Positions 34,265-42,744 of a stretch of DNA of 64,000 bases are shown here, in pieces. The notes under the pieces are model-generated. The model was not told the origin of the DNA. It did not search any database and was given only the letters and a program-made list of their open reading frames with translations. How positions within the stretch are numbered: position 1 is the first letter of the stretch; every line of letters starts with the position of its first letter. A program made the position numbers and the translations under genes. Source of the stretch: [Mycobacterium] nativiensis (GTDB lineage: Bacteria; Actinomycetota; Actinomycetes; Mycobacteriales; Mycobacteriaceae); the NCBI RefSeq assembly GCF_020172685.1, contig NZ_CP083986.1, forward strand, positions 1,165,576-1,229,575. The letters run 5' to 3'.

Positions 34265-34314
34265 GGCAAACTCCTTCCGCTAGGTCCCCAAGGGCATAGC
34301 CGTGCTGACGGATT

Positions 34315-34995
34315 TCAAACCTCGAAGCGGTATCCCATCCCCGCCTCGGTCAGCAGATGCTTGGGGTTCGACGGATCGTCTTCGAGTTTGCGGCGCAACT
34401 GTGCCAGGTATACCCGCAGGTACTGGGTTTCCTTGGCGTAGGCCGGTCCCCACACCTGAGTGAGCAGCTCGTCGCGGCCGACAAGTTTGCCGCGGTTGCG
34501 CACCAGCATCTCCAACATGCCCCACTCGGTGGGCGTCAGGTGCACCTCGCCGTCGTTCTTGATGACCTTTTTCGCGGCCAGGTCGACGGTGAAGGAGGCC
34601 GTTTCGATGATCGGCTGGTCGATCTCGGTGGCGGCGTTGCGGCGCACCGCGGCCCGCAGCCGGGCCAAGAACTCGTCCATCCCGAACGGTTTGGTCACGT
34701 AGTCGTCGGCCCCGGCGTCGAGGGCCTCGACCTTGTCGGCGGAGTCCGTGCGGGCCGACAGCACGATGACCGGTGCGGTAAGCCAGCCGCGCAATCCCTC
34801 GAGCACCTCGATGCCGGAGATGTCGGGTAGCCCCAGGTCGAGGATCACCACGTCCGGGCGTTGTTCGGCGGCCGCTCGCAGCGCGCCGGCTCCGGTCGAG
34901 GCGGTGACCACCTCATAGCCGCGTACCGACAGGTTGATTTTCAGTGCTCGCAGGATCTGCGGCTCGTCGTCGACTACCAGGACCCGTGTGCTCAT
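34315..34995 (-). CDS. kdpE: Response regulator KdpE
   Basis: 226 residues, OmpR/PhoB subfamily. The receiver domain (1-120) has the acidic pair DDE (about 9-11), the phosphorylation site VILDLGLPDISG (Asp52 or so) and KPFGMDEFLAR with the conserved lysine. The C-terminal winged helix (about 130-226) has VHLTPTEWGMLEMLV and the LRVYLAQLRRKLEDDP recognition segment. It overlaps the kdpD copy 2 stop by four bases. Such regulators bind 7+4+7 direct repeats, the form of the boxes found before kdpF and before three PE genes. Confidence 0.96.
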   Translation of the reverse strand: MSTRVLVVDDEPQILRALKINLSVRGYEVVTASTGAGALRAAAEQRPDVVILDLGLPDISGIEVLEGLRGWLTAPVIVLSARTDSADKVEALDAGADDYVTKPFGMDEFLARLRAAVRRNAATEIDQPIIETASFTVDLAAKKVIKNDGEVHLTPTEWGMLEMLVRNRGKLVGRDELLTQVWGPAYAKETQYLRVYLAQLRRKLEDDPSNPKHLLTEAGMGYRFEV

Positions 34996-37520
34996 TGGCT
35001 CTCTCCTGCCGGCGCGGCCAGATCCACCACCATGGTCAATCCGCCGCCTGGTGTCTCGGTCGCCGAAATGGTGCCGCCCATCGCCTCGGCGAATCCTCGT
35101 GCCACCGACAGTCCCAGGCCGACACCGCTGGTGTTGTCGCGATCGCCGAGACGCTGGAACGGATCGAACACGTGCGCTTCGCCGCCCGGGGGCAGCCCGC
35201 GGCCTTCGTCGGCGACGTTGATCAGGGCCCGGTCGCCGACCCGGCCCGCTGTCACCCGCACCACGCTGTCGGAGGCGTAGCGCAGGGCGTTGTCGATCAC
35301 GTTGGCCAGCACGCGCTCCAACAGGCCGGCATCGGCCATCGCCACCGTCGGACCGACCTCGACCTTCACCTGGTCCAGGCCGCCAAGTCCGAAGGTGTTG
35401 CTGCGCTTGCCGATTCCGATCAAGGCGCGTTGTACCACCTCTTCCAGGTACACCTTGGTCAACTCCGGTCGGATTACGCCGGCAGCCAGTCGCGAGGAGT
35501 CGAGCAGGTTGCCCACCAGGCCGGTGAGCTGGTCGATCGATTCCTCCACAGTAGCCAGCAGTTCGGCGGTGTCGTCGGGGGAGAAGTCGACGTCGTCAGC
35601 GCGCAGGCTCGACACCGACGCTTTGGCCGCCGCCAGCGGGGTGCGCAGGTCGTGGCTGACTGCCGACAGCAGGGAGCGCCGCAGCTCGTCGGTCCGCATC
35701 ACCGCATCGGCCCGGCCGGCCTCGGCCGTCAATTCCTCCTGGCGGACCAGCCCGGCTGCCTGTCGTGCCACCACCGACAGCACCCTGCGGTCACGGGAGG
35801 CCAATTGGCGGCCGGCCATCAACATCCAGAACTCATTGTCGCCCACGTCGATTGCGGTGTCCGCGAGATCCACTGAGGTACAAGGATTCTCGCCGACAGA
35901 GGCGACCACCTCGGGGGTTGCGGTCGCCACCCGGCCCGGTACGCGTACCAGGCTCACGGAACGTTGGGTGTAGGTCTCCCGGACCCGTTCCAGCAGGGTG
36001 TCCAGGTCCGCTCCGCGCAGCACCGACCCGGCGAACAGCGTCATCAGCTCGGCTTCGCGGGAGGCGCGCCCGGCTTCGCGGGATCGCTTGGCCGTGCCGT
36101 CGACCAGTGCCGCCACCGCGACCGCCACCAGCAGCAGCACCACTTCGGTCACCGCCGCGTCGTGTTCGGCGATGGTGAAGTCGCCGCGCGGCGCGAGCAG
36201 AAAGTAGTTCAGCAGCACGCCAGACAGCAACGCCGAGAGCACCGCCGGAGCGATACCGCCGAGCAGGGCCACCACCAGCACCCCGACGACGAACAGCGCG
36301 CTCTGCCCGGTGTCGAGGTAGTGGTCCAGCCAACCGGCCACGATCGCGCAGACCATGCACGGGACGACGATCGCAGCCAGCCAGGAGACCGCCCGCCGCT
36401 CCCGCGGGGAGATCGACACCGCCCGGAAGCTCGGTTTGGCGTCTTCGTCGGTGACGATGTGCACGTCGATGTCGCCGGACTGCTGCACCACCGCCGCACC
36501 GACGCCCTCGTCGAGGATGCGGGCCCAGCGGGAACGCCTCGAACTGCCGATCACCAACTGGGTGGCGTTGACGTCACGAGCGAAGTCCAGTAACGCCGCA
36601 GGCACGTCATCGCCGATCACCGTGTGCAGGGACGCGCCCAGGCTGATCGCCAGTTGGCGGATCTTGCCCACCCGTGGAGCGGGTGCGACGGAATCGCCGT
36701 CGCCGCCCAGGACGTGCAGTACCAGCAGTTCGCCGCCGGCCTTCGATGCGATCCGGGAAGCCCGTCGCACCAGCGTCTCGGACTCCGGGCCTCCGGTCAC
36801 CGCCGCGACGATGCGTTCCCGCGCCTCCCAGGTCTCGGTGATCTTCTTGTCGGCACGGTACTTCGTCAGTGCCGCGTCCACCTGGCCGGCCAGCCACAGC
36901 AGCGCCAGTTCGCGCAGCGCGGTCAGGGTCTCGCCGCGGAAATAGTTGGCCAGTGCCGCGTCGACCTTCTCCGGTGGATAGACGTTGCCGTGGGAGAGTC
37001 TGCGGCGCAACGCTTCCGGCGCGACGTCGATGAGTTCGATCTGCGTCGCCTGGCGCACGACAGCGTCGGGGACGGTGTCATGCTGAGTGGTGCCGGTGAT
37101 CTTCGTGACAACGTCGCTGAGGCTCTCCAACTGTTGCACGTTGACCGTGGAGATCACCGTGATACCCGCGTCGAGCAATTCCTCGACGTCCATCCAGCGC
37201 TTGGTATTACGGCTGCTCGGGGCATTGGTGTGCGCGAGATCGTCGACAAGGACCACGTCGGGGTGGCGTTTCAGCACGGCGGAGACGTCGAGTTCGTCGC
37301 CCACGGTGCCGACCGTCTCGATGCCCTCGAGCAGCTCCGCGGTCTTGCTGCGGCCGTGGGTCTCGACCGCGGCGGCGACCACATCGGTGCCGCGGTCGGC
37401 ACGGCGGTGGGCTTCGCCGAGCATCGCGTACGTCTTGCCGACGCCCGGGGACGCACCGAGATAGATGCGGAGTTCGCCGCGCTGTCTTCCAGGCTGGCTG
37501 CGCTGCATCTCGACGCTCAC
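34992..37520 (-). CDS. kdpD: Sensor histidine kinase KdpD (copy 2, kdpE-linked)
   Basis: 842 residues, same domain order as copy 1 and clearly paralogous: Walker A GASPGVGKT, USP domain, four membrane spans, GAF-like region, HisKA SHDLRTPLAAAKA, HATPase NVIDNALRYAS and DEGRGLPPGG. Two differences stand out in the KdpD domain: a deletion of about eight residues before the ELDVSAV segment, and LVDDLAHTN in place of the family LVDELAHTN. The GTG at 37520 follows the stop of a PPE gene by 28 bp on the same strand, and it overlaps kdpE, so PE-PPE-kdpD-kdpE may be one transcription unit. Confidence 0.94.
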   Translation of the reverse strand: MSVEMQRSQPGRQRGELRIYLGASPGVGKTYAMLGEAHRRADRGTDVVAAAVETHGRSKTAELLEGIETVGTVGDELDVSAVLKRHPDVVLVDDLAHTNAPSSRNTKRWMDVEELLDAGITVISTVNVQQLESLSDVVTKITGTTQHDTVPDAVVRQATQIELIDVAPEALRRRLSHGNVYPPEKVDAALANYFRGETLTALRELALLWLAGQVDAALTKYRADKKITETWEARERIVAAVTGGPESETLVRRASRIASKAGGELLVLHVLGGDGDSVAPAPRVGKIRQLAISLGASLHTVIGDDVPAALLDFARDVNATQLVIGSSRRSRWARILDEGVGAAVVQQSGDIDVHIVTDEDAKPSFRAVSISPRERRAVSWLAAIVVPCMVCAIVAGWLDHYLDTGQSALFVVGVLVVALLGGIAPAVLSALLSGVLLNYFLLAPRGDFTIAEHDAAVTEVVLLLVAVAVAALVDGTAKRSREAGRASREAELMTLFAGSVLRGADLDTLLERVRETYTQRSVSLVRVPGRVATATPEVVASVGENPCTSVDLADTAIDVGDNEFWMLMAGRQLASRDRRVLSVVARQAAGLVRQEELTAEAGRADAVMRTDELRRSLLSAVSHDLRTPLAAAKASVSSLRADDVDFSPDDTAELLATVEESIDQLTGLVGNLLDSSRLAAGVIRPELTKVYLEEVVQRALIGIGKRSNTFGLGGLDQVKVEVGPTVAMADAGLLERVLANVIDNALRYASDSVVRVTAGRVGDRALINVADEGRGLPPGGEAHVFDPFQRLGDRDNTSGVGLGLSVARGFAEAMGGTISATETPGGGLTMVVDLAAPAGESQ

Positions 37521-37548
37521 CTGACCATCATCCCGGCAACCACCGCCG

Positions 37549-38718
37549 TCAGCCAGCGGCGACCGGCCGCACCATCACGGTGGGCTTGAACCCGTACCGC
37601 GGGTTGCTGAGGCTGGAACCGCTGCGGCCGGCCGACGCCACGCCCGGCACCCCGGCCCCGACGGTGTTGACCGCGCCCTCCTCGGCCTCGGTCCAGCCGT
37701 GGCTGACCAGGGTCGCGGCGCTCTCGGGAATCGAAGTGGCGGTGGTCGGAACGGCGGCCGGCCAACTGGACGGCACCGACAACCCGCCCACCGGGGCGGC
37801 CTGGCCGACGCCGGCCAGCACCGGCGTGCCGCCGGCCACCGCTGAAGCGGGCGCTGCCACCGAGTCCACCAGGATGGGCGGGACCGCCGCTGCTGACGGC
37901 CCATGCGCGATGGCGATGGCACTGGCGATACCGGCGAACATGTGCCAGGCGCCGGCGTTGCTCAACGCTGCCGTGTAGGTCTGCAGCCCGTTCCAGATCC
38001 CGATGTTCTGGGTGGAATTGATGAAGTTCGACAGGAAGTCGGTCAGACCGCCCTGGGCCGGCCCGGCGGCCAACGGCGAGGCCATGGTCTGCATCGCGCC
38101 GGGCAAGCCGGATACCAACTGCGACAGGGTGTTCTGTGCGCCACCCGCCGAGGCCTGGGCCACCGCGGCGGTCTGTCCGGCGATGCCGGCCGGGTTGGTG
38201 CTCGGCGCCGGTGCGCTCAGCGGCTGCAGCGCCCCGGCGGCTGACGACGAGGCCGCGTAGCCGTACATCGCCATGGCGTCCTGCGCCCACATCTCGGCGT
38301 ACTGGGCCTCGGTGGCCGCGATCGCCGCGGTGTTGAACCCCAGGAAGTTCGTCGCCACCAGGGCCGCGAACTGCGCCCGATTGGCAGCGACCACCGCCGG
38401 CGGCACCGTCATCGCGAACGCCGCCTCGTAAGCGGCCGCCGATGCCGACGCCTGGCCGGCGGCGTGCTCGGCCGCAGCCGCGGTGGAATTGAGCCACGCC
38501 ACATACGGGCGAATCGAGGTGGCCATGGCCGTTGCCGCCGGGCCGCGCCACTCCTCATCGGTCAGCGTGGAGATCACCGACTCGTAAGAGGCCGCCGTGC
38601 TGGCCAGTTCCGCGCCGAGCGCGTTCCACGTCGCCGCAGCGCTCATCATCGGTGCGGCCCCGGCACCGGTATACATCCGTGCGGAGTTGATCTCTGGGGG
38701 CAGTAGTGCGTAGTCCAT
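37549..38718 (-). CDS. PPE family protein (PPE-SVP)
   Basis: 389 residues. The N-terminal PPE domain (about 1-165) begins [18 protein letters not shown] and has EEWRGPAA and TNFLGFNTAAIAATEAQY. The C terminus has the SVP motif GQAAPVGGLSVPSSW (about 306-320) and ends [17 protein letters not shown]. These proteins pair with a PE protein through the first domain and leave the cell through a type VII (usually ESX-5) system. The PE partner is the gene 44 bp upstream. kdpD copy 2 follows 28 bp downstream. Confidence 0.93.
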   Translation of the reverse strand: MDYALLPPEINSARMYTGAGAAPMMSAAATWNALGAELASTAASYESVISTLTDEEWRGPAATAMATSIRPYVAWLNSTAAAAEHAAGQASASAAAYEAAFAMTVPPAVVAANRAQFAALVATNFLGFNTAAIAATEAQYAEMWAQDAMAMYGYAASSSAAGALQPLSAPAPSTNPAGIAGQTAAVAQASAGGAQNTLSQLVSGLPGAMQTMASPLAAGPAQGGLTDFLSNFINSTQNIGIWNGLQTYTAALSNAGAWHMFAGIASAIAIAHGPSAAAVPPILVDSVAAPASAVAGGTPVLAGVGQAAPVGGLSVPSSWPAAVPTTATSIPESAATLVSHGWTEAEEGAVNTVGAGVPGVASAGRSGSSLSNPRYGFKPTVMVRPVAAG

Positions 38719-38762
38719 GTCTCGAAAAATCCGTTTCCTGGCGTCGGTTTGGCTACTGGCGG

Positions 38763-39572
38763 TTAGACGACCGGCTTGCGCGGCATCACAACCGGCTTGA
38801 CGCCGTAGCGAGGCCGGCCGAATCCATAGCCGCGATCGGACGACGCGACCGCCGGTGCGCCGGCGGGCATCGTGGTGGCGCCGCGTGGCTCTGCCGCGGC
38901 CGGGCCGGCCGCAACCGTCGACCGCGGCGCCTCTGCCGCGGGTGCCGCATCGGTGCCCCAGCTCGGCGGTGCCGACATCCTCGCGTTCGAGGCGCCCTGT
39001 CCGGCGCTCGCGGCCACCGGCACGGCGCCTGGCGTGCTCTGGGCGACCAGGTTGCCCACTTCGACGTTCTCGGCGTGGTTCAAAACGCCGGACGGGTTGG
39101 TGATGAAGCCGGTGCCCAGGCCGGAGAATACCGAGGCGGCGGAGCCCACGTTCGCCCCGTTCATAGCGGCCAAAATCGCGGAGTTGCTCGCGATTCCCCC
39201 CAGTCCGAACGTCGGGTCGGCGACGCCGGACCCGGCTCCACCGGCGGCCCCCAGCCCCGCGGTCGCGGTACCCAGTCCGGCCGCGGCCGAGTTGGCTGTC
39301 TCGGTGTAGCCGTAGGAGTCGCCGCTGGCCCGCAGGGTCTGCACGAACATCTCCTGCATCGCCGCGGCCTGGGCGCTGATCTGCTCGTAGAGGGTGCCGT
39401 AGGCGGAGAACTGGGTGGCCTGCAGCATCGAGATCTCGTCGGCGGCGGCCGGAGCCAGCCCGGTGATCGGGCCGGCGGCAGCCACGTTTTGAGCGTTCAG
39501 TGACGCGCCGATGGTCTGCAGCTCACCGGCCGCCGAGGCCAGTGCCTCGGGGTGGGTGGTCAGGAAAGACAT
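38763..39572 (-). CDS. PE family protein with SVP-like C-terminal domain
   Basis: 269 residues. The first 95 are a PE domain (MSFLTTHPEALASAAGELQ, YxxxE-type secretion tail YGYTETA). The rest is unusual for PE: after an Ala/Gly-rich linker it has GQGASNARMSAPPSW followed by a tail ending PRYGVKPVVMPRKPVV. Both elements align with the C terminus of the PPE-SVP proteins next door (GQAxxVGxLSVPxxW and [10 protein letters not shown]). So this looks like a PE head on a PPE-SVP tail. ATG at 39572. A palindromic and direct-repeat region lies about 90-107 bases upstream. Confidence 0.88.
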   Translation of the reverse strand: MSFLTTHPEALASAAGELQTIGASLNAQNVAAAGPITGLAPAAADEISMLQATQFSAYGTLYEQISAQAAAMQEMFVQTLRASGDSYGYTETANSAAAGLGTATAGLGAAGGAGSGVADPTFGLGGIASNSAILAAMNGANVGSAASVFSGLGTGFITNPSGVLNHAENVEVGNLVAQSTPGAVPVAASAGQGASNARMSAPPSWGTDAAPAAEAPRSTVAAGPAAAEPRGATTMPAGAPAVASSDRGYGFGRPRYGVKPVVMPRKPVV

Positions 39573-39660
39573 GACGACTCCTCGTGGGATACGAGCCGGC
39601 CCCAGCTGGGCTCGGTCACGGGGTCTACCTTTTCTCCCGACGAACTAAGAGTGAGAGCTC

Positions 39661-39678
39661 GTTAACGAGTTCTTTACG
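39661..39678 (-). promoter_or_regulatory. Direct-repeat box before PE-PPE-kdpDE unit
   Basis: On the minus strand CGTAAAG, four bases, CGTTAAC: the same 7+4+7 form and first half-site as the kdp promoter boxes. It lies 88-106 bases before the PE start at 39572. It overlaps the palindrome CTCGTTAACGAG (39658-39669). Confidence 0.5.
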
Positions 39679-39707
39679 GTGTTGTTCGGATTATTGACGG
39701 TTTGCTT

Positions 39708-39992
39708 TCAGGCCCAGCTGGAGCCGACGGAGGCGTCGGTGTTGGCCATGTTGTTGCCGGCTGTCTGCACCTTCTGGCCGTGGGCGTTGGCCTGCTCGTA
39801 GATCACCGCGAAGTTGCGGCCCAGCTGGGTCACGAACTCCTGGCAGGCCACCGAGCCGGCGCCGCCCCAGAAGTCTCCGGCGGCGAGCACGTCGTGCACG
39901 ATTGCCTGGTGCTCGGCCTCCAGGGAGGCGGCCTGGGCGCGAATCAGGGCGCCGTGGGCGTTGACGTCACCGAACTGGTAGTTGATGGACAT
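39708..39992 (-). CDS. WXG100 protein, EsxI/EsxN (Mtb9.9) family, copy 1
   Basis: 94 residues starting MSINYQFGDVNAHGA with the WXG motif at DFWGGAGS and ending TDASVGSSWA, exactly the Mtb9.9 family layout. These helical-hairpin proteins form heterodimers with the QILSS-type partner encoded just upstream and are exported by ESX-5. I take the ATG at 39992; an ATG three codons earlier lies only two bases from AGGAG. It ends the first PE-PPE-esxJ-esxI block. No strong terminator follows; the next gene is the PE of a different pair. Confidence 0.92.
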   Translation of the reverse strand: MSINYQFGDVNAHGALIRAQAASLEAEHQAIVHDVLAAGDFWGGAGSVACQEFVTQLGRNFAVIYEQANAHGQKVQTAGNNMANTDASVGSSWA

Positions 39993-40025
39993 GTGGATCA
40001 TTACTCCTGTGGTTAGTGGTTTTGG

Positions 40026-40322
40026 TTAGCTGCTCAGGATCTGCTGCGACGCAGCTTCCTGCTGTTCATACTGGTTGGCGTCCCGGATGAGGCCGTCGCG
40101 CACGCCGTGCAGCATGTTGACGATGTTGCTGAACGCGGTCTGCATCTGGCCCATGGTGTCGTAGGACGTGCGCTCGGCCAGCCCACCCCAGCCGGAGCCG
40201 GAAATGCTGGTCGTCGACGCCCACATGCGTCGGGCCTCGTCCTCCACGGTTTGGGCGTGGGTGTCGAAACGGCCCGCCATCGCACGCATCGCGTCCGGAT
40301 CGGTCATAAATCGTGTGGTCAT
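40026..40322 (-). CDS. WXG100 protein, EsxJ/EsxM (QILSS) family, copy 1
   Basis: 98 residues: N terminus [22 protein letters not shown]-type turn at [20 protein letters not shown], and the diagnostic end ASQQILSS. It pairs with the EsxI-type protein 33 bp downstream. ATG at 40322 with AAGGAG seven bases upstream. It follows PE-PPE genes in the same order as M. tuberculosis Rv1040c-Rv1037c. Confidence 0.93.
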   Translation of the reverse strand: MTTRFMTDPDAMRAMAGRFDTHAQTVEDEARRMWASTTSISGSGWGGLAERTSYDTMGQMQTAFSNIVNMLHGVRDGLIRDANQYEQQEAASQQILSS

Positions 40323-40356
40323 GTGTGTCTCCTTCAATCGTTGTGTTCTTGCAGTG

Positions 40357-41580
40357 TCAGCCGGCCAGGACCGGGTGCGCGACAACGCTTGGCTTGAACC
40401 CGTACTGGGGCACATTCCCGGTGGGTCCACCGCGTCCGCCGAAGCCGCCGATCGGCATGCCTGCCGGTATCGCCGAGGCCCCGTTTCCGGCGGCCGCACT
40501 CAACCCGGCGCCCTGCACCGCCGAGACGGTGCCGGCCGTGGTTCCGGCAACCCAGTTCTGCGGCACCGACAGCATGCCGACAGAGCCGGCCTGACCGAGG
40601 GCCGCCGAAACCGGCGCGCCGCCGAATGCCCCCAGGCCGCCGAGCCCGGCGAAGCCCGCCGAGCCGAACGACGCGACCGGGGCCATCGCACCGACAGCGG
40701 AACCCAGCCCGCTGGCGGCCGCGGAGCCCGCGGTCCCCATCGACGACCCGGCACTGCTGCCGAGGCTGCTCAAGAAGCCGACCGCGGTCGACAACGTGCT
40801 GGCGACGTTCCAGGCGCCGGTGTTCACCATGCCGTTGATGCTGTCGGTGATCTGGCTGTTGTCGAGCAGGCCGCCCAGCATCCCCGACAGGCTTGACGTC
40901 GTCGACGACGACGAACCGGCTTGCGCCGGGGACGCCAGGCTCTGCAGCACGCTGGGCAGCGTGGAGATCAGCTGGCCGGCCTGACCGTTACTCGCAGCGG
41001 AGGTGCCGGCGGCCTGGGTGACGGCGGCGGCCTGGCCGGCCAACCCGGCTGGGTTGGTGGTCTGGCTGGGCTCGGTGAACGGGGTCACCTGCGCTGCGGC
41101 CGCCGAGGCGCCCGCGTAGCCGTACATGGCGGCGGCGTCCTGGGCCCACATCTGCGCGTAGTGCGCCTCGGTGGCCGTGATCGCCGGGGTGTTCTGCCCC
41201 AGCAGGTTGGTCGCGACCAGCGCCGCCAGCAGGCTGCGGTTGGCCACGATCACCGGCGGGGGAACCGTCATGGCGAACGCGGTCTCGAATGCGGCGGCGG
41301 CCGCGGTGGCCTGGGCGGCGGCCTGCTCGGCCTGCGCGGCGGTGGTGTTCATCCACGCCACGTAGGGAGCGGCCGCGGCAGCCATCGACACCGACGCCGG
41401 ACCGGCCCACAGTTCGCCGGCCATCCGGGCGATCACCGCCTGGTAGGCGGCGGCGGTCGACCCCAATTCCGCGGCCAGGCCACGCCAGGCCGTGGCGGCG
41501 GCCATCAGCGGCGCCGCTCCCGGTCCGGTGTACATCCAGGCGGAGTTGATCTCGGGCGGCAACGCCCCAAATTCCATCAT
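40357..41580 (-). CDS. PPE family protein (PPE-SVP), PPE15-like position
   Basis: 407 residues. PPE domain [46 protein letters not shown]; a Ser/Gly/Ala-rich middle; SVP motif [15 protein letters not shown] (about 335-349); and the tail [17 protein letters not shown]. Start at the first of two adjacent ATGs. The PE partner lies 28 bp upstream and the Esx pair directly downstream, a classic ESX-5 substrate cassette. The sequence differs throughout the middle from the second copy at 42745, so the duplication is not recent. Confidence 0.93.
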   Translation of the reverse strand: MMEFGALPPEINSAWMYTGPGAAPLMAAATAWRGLAAELGSTAAAYQAVIARMAGELWAGPASVSMAAAAAPYVAWMNTTAAQAEQAAAQATAAAAAFETAFAMTVPPPVIVANRSLLAALVATNLLGQNTPAITATEAHYAQMWAQDAAAMYGYAGASAAAAQVTPFTEPSQTTNPAGLAGQAAAVTQAAGTSAASNGQAGQLISTLPSVLQSLASPAQAGSSSSTTSSLSGMLGGLLDNSQITDSINGMVNTGAWNVASTLSTAVGFLSSLGSSAGSSMGTAGSAAASGLGSAVGAMAPVASFGSAGFAGLGGLGAFGGAPVSAALGQAGSVGMLSVPQNWVAGTTAGTVSAVQGAGLSAAAGNGASAIPAGMPIGGFGGRGGPTGNVPQYGFKPSVVAHPVLAG

Positions 41581-41608
41581 GGTGTGAGATCCGTTGTGCG
41601 GGCTGGAC

Positions 41609-41908
41609 CTAGCGGGCCGCGATCGCGTTGGCGGCCTCGGTGGCCGCGTACGATCCGGCGCTGGTCTCCAGCGTGGTGACGAACATCTGGTGAATCGCAT
41701 TCGCCTGGGCACTGACCGCTTGGTACAGGCCGGCGTGCGCCACGAACTGGGCGGCGGTCAACGCCGACACCGGGTCCGCTGCTGCGGGAACCACACCGGT
41801 GGTCGCCGCGGCGGCTGCCGCGTTCTGGGCGGCCATTGCCGCGCCGATACCGGTCAATTCGCCGGCCGCGGACGTCAGCTCTGCAGGCTGCGCGCTCACG
41901 AACGACAT
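41609..41908 (-). CDS. PE family protein, copy 1
   Basis: 99 residues, a PE domain with nothing after it: [20 protein letters not shown], helix-turn-helix core, and secretion motif YAATE near the C terminus. It should dimerise with the PPE encoded 28 bp downstream. ATG at 41908. A CGTAAAG-type box lies about 82-99 bases upstream. Confidence 0.93.
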   Translation of the reverse strand: MSFVSAQPAELTSAAGELTGIGAAMAAQNAAAAAATTGVVPAAADPVSALTAAQFVAHAGLYQAVSAQANAIHQMFVTTLETSAGSYAATEAANAIAAR

Positions 41909-41989
41909 CGCTGTCTCCTAACCCATCGAGCCGGCAGGGTGCCGGCTACGAAATCCACCGTGCCGCAGCGATGCTCGGTTGGCAGCGAC

Positions 41990-42007
41990 CCTTACGCCCT
42001 CTTTACG
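41990..42007 (-). promoter_or_regulatory. Direct-repeat box before PE copy 1
   Basis: On the minus strand CGTAAAG, four bases, CGTAAGG. The first half-site is identical to those before kdpF and before the PE at 39572, and the distance to the PE start (82 bases) is similar. Confidence 0.5.
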
Positions 42008-42049
42008 GCGCCGAGTCGAACCTTGATGGGTCCTTGATGTCGGAAACAC

Positions 42050-42086
42050 AAAAGCCGGCGCAGCCCCCTCTGCTGCGCCGGCTTTT
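42050..42086 (-). terminator. Rho-independent terminator after esx copy 2
   Basis: Perfect 15-bp arms AAAAGCCGGCGCAGC and its complement around a 7-base loop, with a T-run on either strand. It lies 22 bp past the minus-strand Esx gene and ends the upstream PE-PPE-esx block, making the two tandem copies separate transcription units. Confidence 0.85.
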
Positions 42087-42107
42087 GCCTGGTATTCAGT
42101 TGTGCGG

Positions 42108-42392
42108 TTACGCCCAGCTGGAGCCGACGGAGGCGTCGGTGTTGGCCATGTTGTTGCCGGCGGTCTGGACTTTTTGGCCGTGTGCGTTGGCCTGTTCGTA
42201 GATGACCGCGAAGTTGCGACCCAACTGGGTCACGAACTCCTGGCAGGCCACCGAACCCGAACCGCCCCAGAAATCACCGGCGGCGAGCACATCGTGCACG
42301 ATTGCCTGGTGCTCGGCCTCCAGGGAGGCGGCCTGGGCGCGGATGAGGGCGCCGTGGGCGTTGACGTCACCGAACTGGTAGTTGATGGACAT
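42108..42392 (-). CDS. WXG100 protein, EsxI/EsxN (Mtb9.9) family, copy 2
   Basis: 94 residues, almost identical to copy 1 at 39708 (one clear change near the WXG turn, GGSG for GGAG). Start MSINYQFGDVNAHGA, end TDASVGSSWA. ATG at 42392 with AAGGAGAA upstream. The strong conservation between copies, against divergent PPE partners, suggests gene conversion or selection on the Esx part. Confidence 0.92.
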   Translation of the reverse strand: MSINYQFGDVNAHGALIRAQAASLEAEHQAIVHDVLAAGDFWGGSGSVACQEFVTQLGRNFAVIYEQANAHGQKVQTAGNNMANTDASVGSSWA

Positions 42393-42406
42393 AGCTGGTT
42401 CTCCTT

Positions 42407-42703
42407 CTAGCTCGACAGGATCTGCTGGGAGGCAGCTTCCTGGGTCTCGTAGTGGTTGGCGTCGCGGATCAGGCCGTCGCGCACCCCGTGCAGCATCGTG
42501 ACGATGTTGCGGAACGCGGTCTGCATCTGACCCATGGTGTCCATCGAGGTCCGCTCGGCCAGACCACCCCAGCCCGCACCCGAGATGTTGGTCGACGACG
42601 CCCACATGCGTCGGGCCTCGTCCTCCACGGTCTGGGCGTGGGTGTCGAAACGGCCCGCCATCGCCCGCATCGCGTCCGGGTCGGTCATAAATCGCGTTGC
42701 CAT
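42407..42703 (-). CDS. WXG100 protein, EsxJ/EsxM (QILSS) family, copy 2
   Basis: 98 residues, [12 protein letters not shown] to ASQQILSS, differing from copy 1 at roughly ten positions ([29 protein letters not shown]). It pairs with the EsxI-type product 14 bp downstream. ATG at 42703 with AAGGAGA upstream; the long open frame above it is a shadow of the PPE gene. Confidence 0.93.
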   Translation of the reverse strand: MATRFMTDPDAMRAMAGRFDTHAQTVEDEARRMWASSTNISGAGWGGLAERTSMDTMGQMQTAFRNIVTMLHGVRDGLIRDANHYETQEAASQQILSS

Positions 42704-42744
42704 GGTCTTCTCCTTGATTCGTTGGTGTGGTTGAGGATTCGGTC

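Noticed and set aside
31240..37520. Second kdpD as assembly duplication
   Set aside because: The two proteins differ throughout, including an eight-residue deletion, and lie in opposite orientation with different neighbours, so they are true paralogues.
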